A DNA stretch of 64,000 nt from Bidens hawaiensis (Eukaryota > Streptophyta > Magnoliopsida > Asterales > Asteraceae). This document shows positions 52,790 through 63,751 of this stretch, piece by piece. The DNA is taken from assembly GCA_021521415.1 (NCBI GenBank), contig JAIQDT010000186.1, positions 1,216,001 to 1,280,000 of the forward strand, written 5' to 3'. The translations under genes were made by a program, and so were the position numbers. Position 1 is the stretch's first letter; each line of letters opens with the position of its first letter. The notes beneath the pieces are model-generated. The model searched no databases, was not told where the DNA came from, and saw only the letters and a program-made list of their open reading frames with translations.

Positions 52790-54077
52790 AGGTCTTGAGA
52801 TTTTTGAGAAGTCTTTTATGAAGCGACGGTAGAAACCCGCGTGACCTAGAAAACTTCTAATGGCTTTGACTAAAGTTGGCGGCGGAAGTTTGGATATGGT
52901 TTCTATTTTGGCCCTATCAACTTCTAGTCCGTTTGAGAAATCTTATGACCTAGAACAATGCCTTCTTTTACCATAAAGTGACATTTTTCTCAGTTGAGCA
53001 CTAGATTTACTTCTTCACACCTAGCTAACATTTTGTCTAGGTTTTTCAGACAATGATCGAAGGAGTCTCCAAAGACTGAGAAGTCGTCCATGAAAATTTC
53101 CATAGAGTTTCAATCATTTCATGAAAGATGGCCACCATGCAACGCTGGAAGGTGGCTGGAGCATTACATAATCCAAATGGAATTCTTCGGTAGGCGAAGG
53201 TTCCATACGGACATGTAAAGGTGGTTTTCTCCTGATCTTCAGGAGCAATGGGAATTTGAAAGTATCCGGAAAATCCGTCAAGAAAACAGTAGAACATTTT
53301 TCCAGATAATCGCTCAAGCATTTGATCGATGAAAGGAAGTGGAAAATGATCTTTTCTTGTGGCGTCATTAAGCTTCCAGTAATCAATGCAAACTCGCCAG
53401 CCTGTGATGGTTCTCATTGGTTTTAGTTCGTCCTTTTCGTTCATTACGACCGTCATTCCTCCCTTCTTGGGTACTAGTTTAACGGGACTAACCCAAGGTG
53501 AATCCGAGATCGGGTAGATTAATCCGGCATCAAGCAGTTTGATTACTTCCTTCTTCACCACATCTTGCATGTTGGGATTGAGACGTCTTTGATGTTGGAC
53601 CACAGGTTTGTATTCCTCCTCCATGAGGATTTTGTGAGTACAGAAAGAGGGACTGATGCCCTTGATATCCATGATCTTCCATGCAATAGCCTTCTTATGG
53701 TTTTTGAGAACCTTAAGAAGTTCGTCTTTCTCTTCTTTAGAAAGGTGAGATGAAATAATTACTGGGAGTTGAGAATCTTTTTCTACAAAGGCGTATTCGA
53801 GATGTTTTGGTAGTTCTTTTAATTCTAAGGCTGGTGGTTCTTCGATTGATGGTTTTGATTTTTCATTGTTTTCAATGATTTCGTATATCATTTCTGACTC
53901 TTCGTGGTAGTTATTGTTGAGATTTTCGTTTTCTAAAATGGGTTTGTTGAGTGTTTTGTCTAAGACTTGTGTTTCTAAGGGAGTATTGATGGAGTAATCT
54001 CGCATATAGCAACTTACGATGGAGTCTATGATGTCAACACAATATAAGATGTCATCGTGCTGTTGCGGATATTGCAT
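52790..54077 (-). pseudogene. Athila-1 reverse transcriptase
   Basis: Open from 54077 to 53046 with GWRVCIDYWKLNDATRKDHF, YCFLDGFSGYFQIPIAPEDQ and FGLCNAPATFQRCM. Just after this, near 53.10-53.11 kb, the frame is lost and the catalytic FMDD box is only found in the next frame. The thumb and connection (52790-53045) contain further damage. Upstream it links to the gag-protease region through a linker with LELKELPKHLEYAF, typical of Athila pol. Confidence 0.88.
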
Positions 54078-54166
54078 AGATTTTCCTATGTCAAAATTGA
54101 TTGCCTCTTCATTGACCCTGAGAGTGAGTTTACTGGTGCAAACATCAATGATAGCCTTTGCGGTGG

Positions 54167-54595
54167 CTAAAAGGGTCTTCCTAAAATTAGAGGTACACTT
54201 TTGTCTTCCTCCATGTCTAGAATCACAAAATCTACTGGGAAAACAAACTTGTCAATTTTGACAAGCATATTTTCAACAATGCCCCGAGGATATTTAACGG
54301 ATCGGTCAGCTAACTGAATGCTCATGCGGGTGGGCTTTGGTTCTCCTATCCCTAGTTTTGCAAAAACCGCATAAGGCATTAAATTAATACTAGCCCCTTG
54401 GTCAGCTATGGCATTGCTAATAGATAAATTTCCTATGAGACAAGGGATAGTAAAACTCCCTGGATCGGTCATCTTTGTCGGTAGCTTGCTTTGGAGGACA
54501 GCTGAACATTCTTCACTTAGGGTGACATGCGAGATCTCCTCCAACTTCCTTTTGTTTGTCAGCACTTCTTTGTGAAACTTGGCATATTTTGGCAT
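54167..54595 (-). pseudogene. Athila-1 aspartic protease
   Basis: The active site reads AIADQGASINLMPYAVFAKL, with Asp kept (D-x-G-A-S). It ends VPLILGRPF, after which a one-base frameshift at about 54.167 kb separates it from the reverse transcriptase linker. Confidence 0.85.
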
Positions 54596-54607
54596 CTGAG
54601 CAATAGC

Positions 54608-55800
54608 CTAGACAAAAGGGATGTTGATATGGAGCTGCTTAAAGAGTTCTAGAAACTTCCCATACTGGGTTTCCAATCGCTCCTGCTTCAGTCTCCCAGG
54701 GTATGGAATAGGCGGAACATAGGTTCGGACTGGCTCCTTAGGGTGTACTGTGCTTGCTGGGGTCAGCCTTTCCTGCGTTTCATCAGGAGACTTTTTCTCC
54801 ATAACTGGTTCTGAAGTTGGTGAGACAACAGTGGTTGTACCGCTCCTGAGTGTAACGGCGTTAGCTGTTGCAATCGGGTTGGTGATTGTGTTGCTTGGAA
54901 GAGTACCAGGTGGTCTTTCAGATAATTGTCAGGCAATTTGTCCGATTTGGGTTTCTAGGTTCTGAAGTGATGCTTGTTGACCTTTGAGATCGGCTTCATG
55001 TTTTAATAATACTCCGCTGATATCAACATCTCTTGAGTCGGCTTTCTTTTCTGCTTCATTTGTTTTGGTCATCAGTTGGATTAGCATTTCTTCGATCTTA
55101 GAGTAGCTTGGGTATTGATGGCTACTAGAACTTTGATCTTGAAATTGAGGTTTAGGCTGGAAGGGTTGATTCATTGGTCTTTTTTTGAATCCGGGTAAAG
55201 GTTGAGTGTTACTTCCGTCTTTCCAGCTGAAATTCGGGTGGTTTCTCCATCCTGGATTGTAGTTATTGCTGAAAGCGTTGTTCTGTCGAGCGATGAAATC
55301 GACTTCTTCCATGGCCATGATGACTTTTTTACAGTCACTCGTCTTATGAATTCCGCCACAAGTGCCACAGGTGAGTCTGGTTTTTGATAGCTCGGCTTGA
55401 AGTTGTTCGAATTTTTTAGAATGGGCTTCAAGCTGTGCTGTGACAAGAGTGTTGGAATCAACGTGGTGTATTCCTTTATGGGTAGGTGTAGATCTTGGTG
55501 GGTTGTAAGCGAAACTCTTCTTTGCGGCCTTCTTCAGGATTTCAAATGCTTCGTTAGGTGATTTGGATCCCACGTCTCCACTAGCGATCTGGTCGATGGC
55601 CTGTTTGTTTTGACTGGATTGTGCGTCAAAGAAAGTTTGTACTTGTAACCATACGCTCAGTCCATGGTGTGGGCATCTTCTTAGAAAAATTTGGTATCTT
55701 TCCGATGCTGCGTGTAATGATTCATCATCATCTGTCCGGAATCCGGTAATGCTGGCTAGGTATTTGGCAGTTTTATCGGGCGGAAATATTTGAGGAGAAA
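54608..55800 (-). pseudogene. Athila-1 gag C-terminal half with zinc knuckle
   Basis: In one frame (55573 onward) are NEAFEILKKAAKKSFAYN, the knuckle CGTCGGIHKTSDC, NPGWRNHPNFSWKDG and KIEEMLIQLMTKTN. The frame is interrupted by TGA near 54929 and a stop near 54608. Between 55800 and 55574 recognisable gag residues continue but the frame shifts. Confidence 0.85.
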
Positions 55801-56334
55801 CTATTCAACCATCTGGTCCCAAGTGGTGATGGAACCAGAAGAAAGAAATTCTATCCATTCTAGGGCTTGGCCCCTTAGAGAGAAAGGAAAGAGGTTGAGT
55901 TTGATTTGATCTTCTGAACAGTTTTGGATTTTAAAGGTTCCGCAGATTCGTAGAAATCGAGATATGTGAGAGAGAGGGTCTTCGTAGAGGAGACCATGAA
56001 ATTGAACTGAATTTTCCACCATATGAATGGTGCTAGATTTGATTTCGAAATTTTCAGTAATTTCGGGTGGAGCCACTCCATTGTCGTAGCCTTCGAGAGA
56101 TGGCTTGGCATACTGGCTCATGTTCGGCTCATTTTTCTGGGCCGCCATGATTTCTTCGGTTTGATTTTCTCCTGATGTGGTGGCGTCTACTGATTCGTCT
56201 TTGATTGCTTCGGCGGTTTCTGTAGTCCGTTTACGAGTTCGTCGACGAAAGAGTCGTTCCGGTTCAGAAATTGGAGAAACAAGCTCAGGCTCAAAAGTAG
56301 AGGACATACATAGGACTAAATCAAAATTAAACAC
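55801..56334 (-). pseudogene. Athila-1 gag N-terminal half
   Basis: 177 open codons. The Met at about 56307 (MSSTFEPELV) is a more likely start than the first Met at 56334. It includes RRRTRKRTTETAEAI and the gag core FHGLLYEDPLSHISRFL and RGQALEWIEFLSSGSI, then a TAG at 55801-55803. Confidence 0.85.
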
Positions 56335-56575
56335 TAAAGTAAAAGTTAGTCTAAATTAAACTATGAGTTAGGCTAAGCTATTTTAAACTAATGTCTATAT
56401 TAATTAAGCTAAAGTAAAGGTTAGGTAAATAAAGGTAAAAAGTAGGCTAGCCGTAAAATTAAATGTTTTAGTATTTAGTAAAAATTAAAGATTAAGTAAA
56501 ATAGAAGTTAAAAATTTGTACAACTATAGACAATGATTAATTTAAAGCTTGGATCGTTCTTAGAAACGTACCGTG

Positions 56576-56593
56576 TCCCCGGCAACGGCGCCA
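56576..56593 (-). other. Athila-1 primer-binding site (tRNA-Asp type)
   Basis: The coding strand reads TGGCGCCGTTGCCGGGGA, identical to the site at 58653-58670 in Athila-2. It complements the 3' end of plant tRNA-Asp, usual for Athila. Confidence 0.9.
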
Positions 56594-56599
56594 AAAACT

Positions 56600-57488
56600 T
56601 GATAGGTTGTGCGAGTGGCTTGTAAAATATAAAGGGATTAGTTGGATATTTTCTTTTGCACAAGATCGTGTTTTAAGTTTATAAAAGTGATTTCTACAAA
56701 GACTAAACACACACAAAATAGGCAAGTGTACCTATCGTATATGCAGAATAGTATTGGTAAGAACCAAGTATCGATCCGTGGACACAAAGGTTTCTAATAA
56801 TAAATCGTCGTTTTGCTTTAATCGGAGGTTGTAATCATTTTGAGGTTAAATTTTGAACTTTTTATAAAATGTAAATACTTATATATATAATATATAGGTG
56901 ACCAAGATAAGAAATTCTAAACAAGTTGTTCAATTATTCGAAGGTTACCATCTAAGATCAAGAATCCACTCCGTTTTAAAATTGATAATTAATATTTGGA
57001 AATGTGATAAACTTGCCATAATAATATATGATAGATAGCTCCTTAAACCTTAAGTGAGCATCTTTGGCACTAAGGAGATAGCATGCGCATTTTAAAGTCC
57101 ACCCTTTCCTAATGTCATACCATCTCAATGATGTCAATTTAAGTTGGCAAGTAGTTTCGTAAAGTAGAAAGATTAGGATTCACTTCGATTTCTCAAATAC
57201 CAATTCTAACAACTTCGGGTGGTTGTAGTTCATCACACAACCTCCCCTTGGTTGATTTATGTAGGTTATAATTACACATTCCGTTAACATATGATTTCTT
57301 TAACTAATTTGATATCCTAAGCAAAGCCATTTTCGGATTACCAAGGTTTAGAAAAATACATCATAACTTATATCTCATCATTTATAAGTACAATATAAGG
57401 ATCCATGTTTCGATAATGTATCAAAGTATTTCTATCTTTCAAGAACATGAATCGATCATGAACGATTGCCAATGGAATTGACAACCAC
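56600..57488 (-). repeat. Athila-1 5' LTR, interrupted
   Basis: Matches 31266-32158 from TGATAGGTTGTGCGAG to GACAACCAC, then stops where Athila-2 begins. The missing remainder, including U3 and its promoter, should lie beyond Athila-2's right end outside the window. Confidence 0.88.
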
Positions 57489-57700
57489 TGATGGTCGGTT
57501 AATTTGTATGCGTTTTAGTTCGTTTATTATATTGTTTTAACTGTTTATTCTAGAACTATCGATACTTCGTACGTGTTTAATTGGATTTCAGGTCATAGGC
57601 ATTAAAGTACTCAGTATGGACCTGTTGTGACATGGAATGAAGACCCGGGATGTCCAACACGCAAAACGAGGAAAAGATTGGATGATTGCTGTAACAGGGT

Positions 57701-57832
57701 CCCATCGCGGTACGCGATGGGCCTGTTGAAGAACCCATCGCGGTACGCGATGTGTAGTAAATTAAATGTTGACATTTTGGTCAATCGAGGTAAGCGATTG
57801 ACCTTTGAAGACCCGTCGCCTTCCGCGACGGG
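57701..57832. repeat. Four 19-21-bp palindromes in the Athila-2 U3
   Basis: CCCATCGCGGTACGCGATGG (57701), CCCATCGCGGTACGCGATG (57734), TCAATCGAGGTAAGCGATTG (57781) and CCCGTCGCCTTCCGCGACGG (57812). Sequences differ but each is self-complementary around a short centre: arms vary in a compensated way, which argues that palindromy itself is maintained. Confidence 0.85.
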
Positions 57833-57852
57833 AGTGCAGACGGGATTTTTTG

Positions 57853-57859
57853 TTTATAT
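57853..57859 (+). promoter_or_regulatory. TATA-like box of Athila-2 LTR
   Basis: TTTATAT begins 21 bp after the last palindrome ends (57832), the same order and similar spacing as in Athila-1. Confidence 0.55.
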
Positions 57860-58652
57860 CTTCTTTTTCATCAACAAAAAACCCTAACTCCGTTTTTACA
57901 ACCAAGAGGTGATTTCCAGCAGTCCTATAGGTGATTTCCACTACATAAGCTTGTGTCAAGACTATATCTATGATCTATATCATCCGTATTGAAGATTTGA
58001 TGGTGTCTCGGCTCGGCTAATCTTATAGAATCGCACCCGGGATGTATAGTTTGTAACTCTTTACAGTTTTTCTCTTGTGGTTAAGAATACTTATGTTTTG
58101 ATTATTGAAGATAGATATATGATTATTGATGTTTAGTATTTCTGTGTGTTCGGTCGGTTTAGGTTTATGTTGGTCTGAACGATCTGTTACCAGTTGCTAG
58201 ATAATTAGTCATATAACTGTTTGGTTAGATTGAATACAATAAAACGTACAATTACCCTTAACTGAGTCACACTGGCAAGGACCGTTTGATAACCAATGCC
58301 GTGTGTAAAGTAATTGTTGACGTCTAAGGTTTTGTCTGATTGATCAGTTTTCAGTTAATCGTTAATAATAAATCTGTTAGGTTGCATGATATACTGTTTG
58401 GTTGCTTATTTGAATTCCCGGGTGTGATTTGCTTTGTTAATTGTTTGAAATCCGTTTACTTGTTCATTGCTTAGTTCTCTATATTTACTAAAAATTGCTT
58501 GTGTGATCAGCACTAAAAACCAGTCACTTCATAATATTAAATCTGTTACACGAATTGCATTGACCACATACTCCTTGTGATACGATACCCTACTTGCTCT
58601 AACTATTTAGAATAATTAGGTTTTTGATTGACTCAAACGACGGTCATCAAAA

Positions 58653-58670
58653 TGGCGCCGTTGCCGGGGA
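58653..58670 (+). other. Athila-2 primer-binding site (tRNA-Asp type)
   Basis: TGGCGCCGTTGCCGGGGA, three bases after the LTR. Confidence 0.95.
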
Positions 58671-58799
58671 GTTAGTGCGCTTTTTGATTTTCGTGTTTAA
58701 TTTAATCTTCAGTTTTTAGTTTATATTTTATTTTACTTTATTTTATTTGTTATTTTTTCATTTTACACGGGTTGTGTTAGTTGTGCAGATTACAGGTTT

Positions 58800-60563
58800 A
58801 TGCGCACCCGCCATTCGGGCCGACAGTCTCCGTTAGTTTACGAGCCCGAAATCGAGAGAGTAGCTCGGCAGAACCGAGTACAAAACAGAAACTCCCAAAT
58901 GGAAGACCAGAACCAAAATCAGAACCAGAACCAAAACAAAAACCAGAACCAGAACAATAACCAAAACCAAGATCCACTTGCACAAACCAACATGTTTCAC
59001 CCAGAAAACATACCCGACCTACCAAACTTCAATAACCAGAATAACCAAAACAACTCAGCTCGTGCCTCCAGAACCCGAAATCAAAACCGAAACCGAAACC
59101 TCAACCAAAACTTAAATCTCAACTTTGACCAAGCCGGACCATCTGCTCCAAATATTAACTCCAACCGTCGAGTTAGGATAAATATTGATGATGTTCGATC
59201 GAATGTTTCGACTGAAGATGAGGATGAGGGTGAAAAGAATAATGGAAACGAGGGTTTTCGGGCAGTTGAGGATGAGGTTGATCGATGGGTTAGGAGAAAT
59301 CGGGAGGTTGAACCCGAGAATGAGGTTGGTGAACCGGAGGCTGAGGGTGATATTCAGTATGAAGAAGAAGTGGAAGAGCCGGTAATTTGAAGACGGGCTG
59401 AACCTGTTAACAGACACCGAAGGGATCGAGAAAGGGTAAATCGGGCGGAACGGCCCAAGAGAGTTCGTGGTATTCCGGTTAACCGGGGTGGTATGGGAAA
59501 CCCCGGGGGGAAAAGAAGAAATTACATAGCCCCGGATCATGGTGTTAACAGTCGGTTCAGACTGGCTATCTCAGACGGAGCATCCTCGTTGGTCCCACAG
59601 AAACGAGTGCAGGGACAGCCAACTTTCAAGTCCCGGCCATCTTACATCAACATCGTTCCTCACTTCAACGGGATGGCTTCGGAAGACCCGTATTCACACT
59701 TAGCCGATTTTTCGGCTATTTGCGGGTCTATTGGTGATGGTACGTACGGTCAGGATGAAGTCCGGTTGCGGTTATTCCAGTTCTCATTAAAAGACAAAGC
59801 GAAACTGTGGTTTAACTCGTTACCAACACACAGTATCAGAAACTGGGCTGAGATGCAACAAGTTTTCCTAAACGAGTTTTATTCACAGTCGAAGACTACC
59901 GAGGCCCGTTCAGACATTCGTCACTTTTCACAATTACCAGGTGAGTTATTCCATGAAGCTTTTACCAGGTATAAGGATAAGATCAGAAAATGCCCACATC
60001 ACCAAATCGAACTGCGGGAACTGGTAAAGTGCTTTGTTGATGGTTTGACATACGAGGACCGAAAGCATCTTAAGGCCTCGTGTAATAGTTAGTTGTTGAA
60101 TCAGCTTGAGGAAGATGATTGGGAATATTTGGAGTTCATGTGTGAAGATTCCAAGGCAGAAGCAGCAGCTGAAAAACTAAGACGTGGTAATTCGTCCAGA
60201 TCAGTTAAGTTAGTCACGAGTGATTCTGAAAGAATTGCTAAGTTAGAACGTGAACTAGCTGGATACAGAAAGGGTAAGAAGAAAAAAGTCGGAAAAGTTG
60301 GAGTGAAATTCCCGGTTTGTGAAGATTGTGGTGAACTCGGGCATAAGGCAGGAAATTGCCCCGAGTATTATGATGATGATGATGATGAGGAGGAGGAGGA
60401 TGACACAGAGGAAGTTAATTATGCTTACGGGGATTCCAAAGGTCAAGGGTTCAATTCAAACACATATCACCCGGGCCTGAGGAATCACCCGAATTTTCGT
60501 TATTGGAACGTGTCTTCTCAGTTGAACCTAAACTTTCAGGGATCGAGTCAGAACAGATCGTAG
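58800..60563 (+). pseudogene. Athila-2 gag
   Basis: One frame with three stops: TGA 59388-59390, TAG 60090-60092 and TAG 60561-60563. The N-terminus is strikingly Asn/Gln-rich (runs of NQNQ around residues 35-60, then RNQNRNRN). An acidic/basic region follows, then the gag core (IVPHFNGMASEDPYSHLADF, LKDKAKLWFNSLPTHSI, FTRYKDKIRKCPHH) and the knuckle CEDCGELGHKAGNC with an Asp/Glu-rich tail. At least two of the stops can come from CGA or CAG by a C-to-T change. Confidence 0.87.
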
Positions 60564-61238
60564 GGTAATTACCGCCAGAGCGGTTATCAGCAGGGCTCGA
60601 TTAATCAGAATCGGGGGTATAACAGAAACAGTAACCCGGGTGAAAAATTTTCAGGTAATCAGGATCAGCAGAAACGGTCCCCGGGTAATTCGGATGAGTC
60701 AGTACACTCGAAGTTGGATGCGTTATTGAAAGTTATGACTGATCAAAAGGCCCAGACGAAGCAACAGTTCGAGTTACGGGATAAATCATCGGAGGCAATG
60801 ATGAAGCAAATTGGTCAGCTCGCTTCAGGCATGGCGAAATTACAAAAGAATGCGGGCCAACTTCCGAGCGACACCACAGTCAACCCGAATCATCACAGTT
60901 CAAGTTCGAAAAAGCACGTCAACCAGGTTAGTATTTTACGTAATGGCAAGAAATATCATAATAAGGTTGGGGGTCCACCACCATTGGTTGATGGGGTGGT
61001 GGAAGAAATTGATGAAAATCTCGTCAGTGATGACGAGCCGGAACCGATTGAATTAAATAAACCTAACAAAAGTGAAACTAAAAATAATAAATCGGTTCCA
61101 AAGGATGACACCAACAACTCTAAGGATAAGGAAAAAGGTGAAAACTGTTCCATATCCCGATGCTTTATTGGCGCCATCAAAGGCGAATATGGCATCAAAA
61201 CGAGGCCCGCAACAAGAAGAAATATGGGAAACGTTTAA
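60564..61238 (+). pseudogene. Athila-2 gag-protease linker
   Basis: Same frame as gag to 61238, containing LDALLKVMTDQKAQT and LRNGKKYHNKVGGPPP, typical of the Athila gag C-terminus. Near 61.15-61.19 kb coding similarity moves to another frame, so a frameshift lies there. Confidence 0.75.
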
Positions 61239-61663
61239 ACAAGTCAAAATTAACATTTCTCTTTTAGATGTCATAAAACAAATTCCCGCCTATGCTAAGT
61301 ATTTAAAAGAATTGTGCACACAGAAAAGGAGTCATAAGATTCCTAAACAGATTGATTTTACCGATAATGTGAGTGCAATTCTTTCGGGTGATCTTCCACC
61401 CAAGCTACAAGATCCGGGAACGCCCATTATACCCATTCAAGTGGGTGATTTTAAAATGACTCGGGCGCTTCTAGATCTTGGAGCTAGCATCAGTATTCTC
61501 CCGGGCAGTTTATTCGACCAGTACGATTTTGGCCCGCTTCGTGCGGCTGCCACCACGGTTGTCTTGGCTGACCAGACACCGAAACTGCCCCGAGGAATAT
61601 TGACTGACGTTATTCTCAAGGTGTAAGACTTTTACTTTCCAGTTGACTTTTTAGTCCTCGATT
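61190..61663 (+). pseudogene. Athila-2 aspartic protease
   Basis: IPAYAKYLKELCTQKR, then VSAILSGDLPPKLQDPG and the active site ALLDLGASISILPGSLFD. A TAA at 61624-61626 breaks it, with recognisable protease residues continuing after (FYFPVDFLVLDY). Confidence 0.85.
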
Positions 61664-63007
61664 ATGTTTCGGGTGAAAGGACTAAACAGCCTACGGTTAT
61701 CCTCGGTAGAGCATTTTTGGCTACCGCAAATGCCAACATTTAATTGTAGAAATGGTACTGTTGACATGGCATTCGGTAACCGTAAGCTGAGAATTAATGT
61801 TTTCACACGAGGAGATAACTCTCCGGTCGATGACGAGTGCTTTATGGCCGATGTTATTGACGAGTGCATTCCGTTATACGACTCTGTCGTCAGTTCAAAT
61901 GGCACAGCGGAGACGTGTTTTTTGTTTGACAGGTTACAGATTGAAACAGACAAGTTTCTGGAAGAGGAAGGGAAACAAATGGATATCGCAGCTGTGCGAG
62001 GAGACCGTCCACCATGGTCAGTTCAGGTGGAACCGCTTCCCGAGAAGATTGATACCGGGTTGAAACTGTCAATGCTGGAAGCACCGAAAGTCGAGCTGAA
62101 AGAGCTCCCAAAGCATTTAAAATATGCTTTTCTTGGTAAGAATAATACATTGCCTGTTATTATAGCTTCTAACTTATCTATTGAAAAGGAAAATGCTTTG
62201 ATGGAGGTGTTGGTTGCGAATAAAGAAGCAATCGGGTGGACGATAGCGGATTTGAAGGGAATCAGTCCCTCAATTGTGATGCACAAAATTTTAACAGATC
62301 CGACTGTCAAACCCGAGCACGATGCTCAGCGGAGGTTGAACCCGAACATGAGGGAAGTGGTGAAGAAGGAGGTGCTGAAGTGGTTAGATGCTGGTATTAT
62401 CTTTGCCATATCAGACAGCACGTGGGTGAGCCCGACACAGACAGTACCGAAAAAGGCGGGCATCCAAGTCGTCAAGGACGACTCAGGTAACGAGGTCGCC
62501 ACCCGGCCGGTAACCGGGTGGCGCATTTGTATTGATTATCGTAAACTGAACGCGGCAACATCAAAAGATCACTTTCCACTTCCGTTTATTGATCAAATTG
62601 TCGAAAAGCTATCTGGTCAAAAATTTTATTGCTTTTTAGACGGGTATTCCGAATATAACCAGATAGCTATTCATCCTGAAGATTAGGAAATGACCACGTT
62701 TACGTGCCCGTATGGCACATTCGCGTTTAGGCGAATGCCATTCAGGTTATGTAATGCCCCTGCCACCTTTCAGAGGTGTATGATGAGTATCTTTTCAGAT
62801 ATGGTGGGGGAGTTTTTGGAAATTTTCATGGATTATTTTTTGATTTTCGGCACATCTTTCGAGTCATGTTTAAACCAACTCGAAAGAGTTTTAAAAAGAT
62901 GTGTCGAAACGAACTTGGTTCTTAGTTGGGAAAAGAGCCATTTCATGGTCCAAGAGGGAATTGTATTGGGCCATGTTGTTTCTAGTCGAGGGATTGAGGT
63001 GGACTGA
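61664..63007 (+). pseudogene. Athila-2 reverse transcriptase with mutated catalytic box
   Basis: The linker KVELKELPKHLKYAFLG leads to GWRICIDYRKLNAATSKDHF and YCFLDGYSEYNQIAI. After a TAG at 62684-62686 (probably CAG) comes TFTCPYGTFAFRRMPFRLC. The catalytic box reads FMDY (Tyr codon at 62834-62836) instead of FMDD, and the conserved PFG is PFR. A TGA at 63005-63007 ends the open stretch. Confidence 0.88.
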
Positions 63008-63751
63008 GCTAAGGTCCAAGTCATTTCTACTTTACCTGATCCCACCAATGTTAAAGGCATTAGATCATTTCTGGGGCATGTCGGGTTTTATAGACGGTTT
63101 ATTAAGGGTTTTAGTGACATTACCAAACCCTTATGTAATTTATTGCTTAAGGATGCCCCGTTTGACTTTAATGATGAATGTGCTAAGGCCTTTGACATCT
63201 TGAAATTGAAATTAGTTGAAGCCCATATCTTGCAATCACCCGATTGGAGTTTACCTTTTGAAATAATGTGTGATGCAAGTGATTATACAGTCAGGGCTGT
63301 TTTGGGTCAACGGGTTGACAAGAAACCCGTTACTATATACTATGCAAGTAAAACCCTCTCCGATGCTCAATTAAATTATACCACAACCGAGAAGGAGTTA
63401 CTAGCAGTAGTATATGCTCTAGATAAATTTTGGCCTTATATTTGGGGTAGTAAAGTTATAATATATTATTTCCATTCTGCTATCAGGTACCTCATGGATA
63501 AAAAGGATGCAAAACCGAGGCTTATCAGATGAGTTTTGCTGTTACAGGAATTTGATCTAGAGATTCGGGACAAGAAGGGGAGTGAAAATGTCGTTGCAGA
63601 TCACTTGTCCCGAATTATGGTGGAAAATGGGAACACTGATGGGCCCATTAACGAGTCCTTCCCGGACGAGCACATCCTGGCAGTTTCACAAAATCCTTGG
63701 TTTGCTAATATTGTTAATTTTAAAGTTTTAGGTGATTTACCAGATCATTAG
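63008..63751 (+). pseudogene. Athila-2 RNase H and connection
   Basis: [53 protein letters not shown] and the DHLSRI linker. A TGA at 63530-63532 replaces an expected Trp (TGG-to-TGA), and a TAG at 63749-63751 follows. Confidence 0.87.

Larger units (their letters stand above)
31266..57488 (-). mobile_element. Athila-lineage Ty3/gypsy element (Athila-1) with two nested elements
   Basis: Read on the minus strand: truncated 5' LTR 56600-57488, tRNA-Asp primer site, gag, protease, reverse transcriptase, RNase H, integrase, then accessory ORFs including an ATHILA ORF-1-type protein, a polypurine tract, and a 3' LTR. The 3' LTR is split by the copia element at 32384-44881. The 5' LTR stops exactly where Athila-2 starts (57489), while the 3' copy continues beyond that homologous point, so Athila-2 inserted into it. 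The two LTR copies differ at roughly 25 of 890 compared positions by eye, making it the oldest of the datable LTR elements here. Confidence 0.9.
57489..58649 (+). repeat. Athila-2 5' LTR
   Basis: TGATGGTCGG at the start and GGTCATCA at the end, 1161 bp, followed by the primer-binding site after three bases. It contains four short palindromes at 57701-57832 and a TATA-like TTTATAT at 57853. Only one LTR is in the window. Confidence 0.88.
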
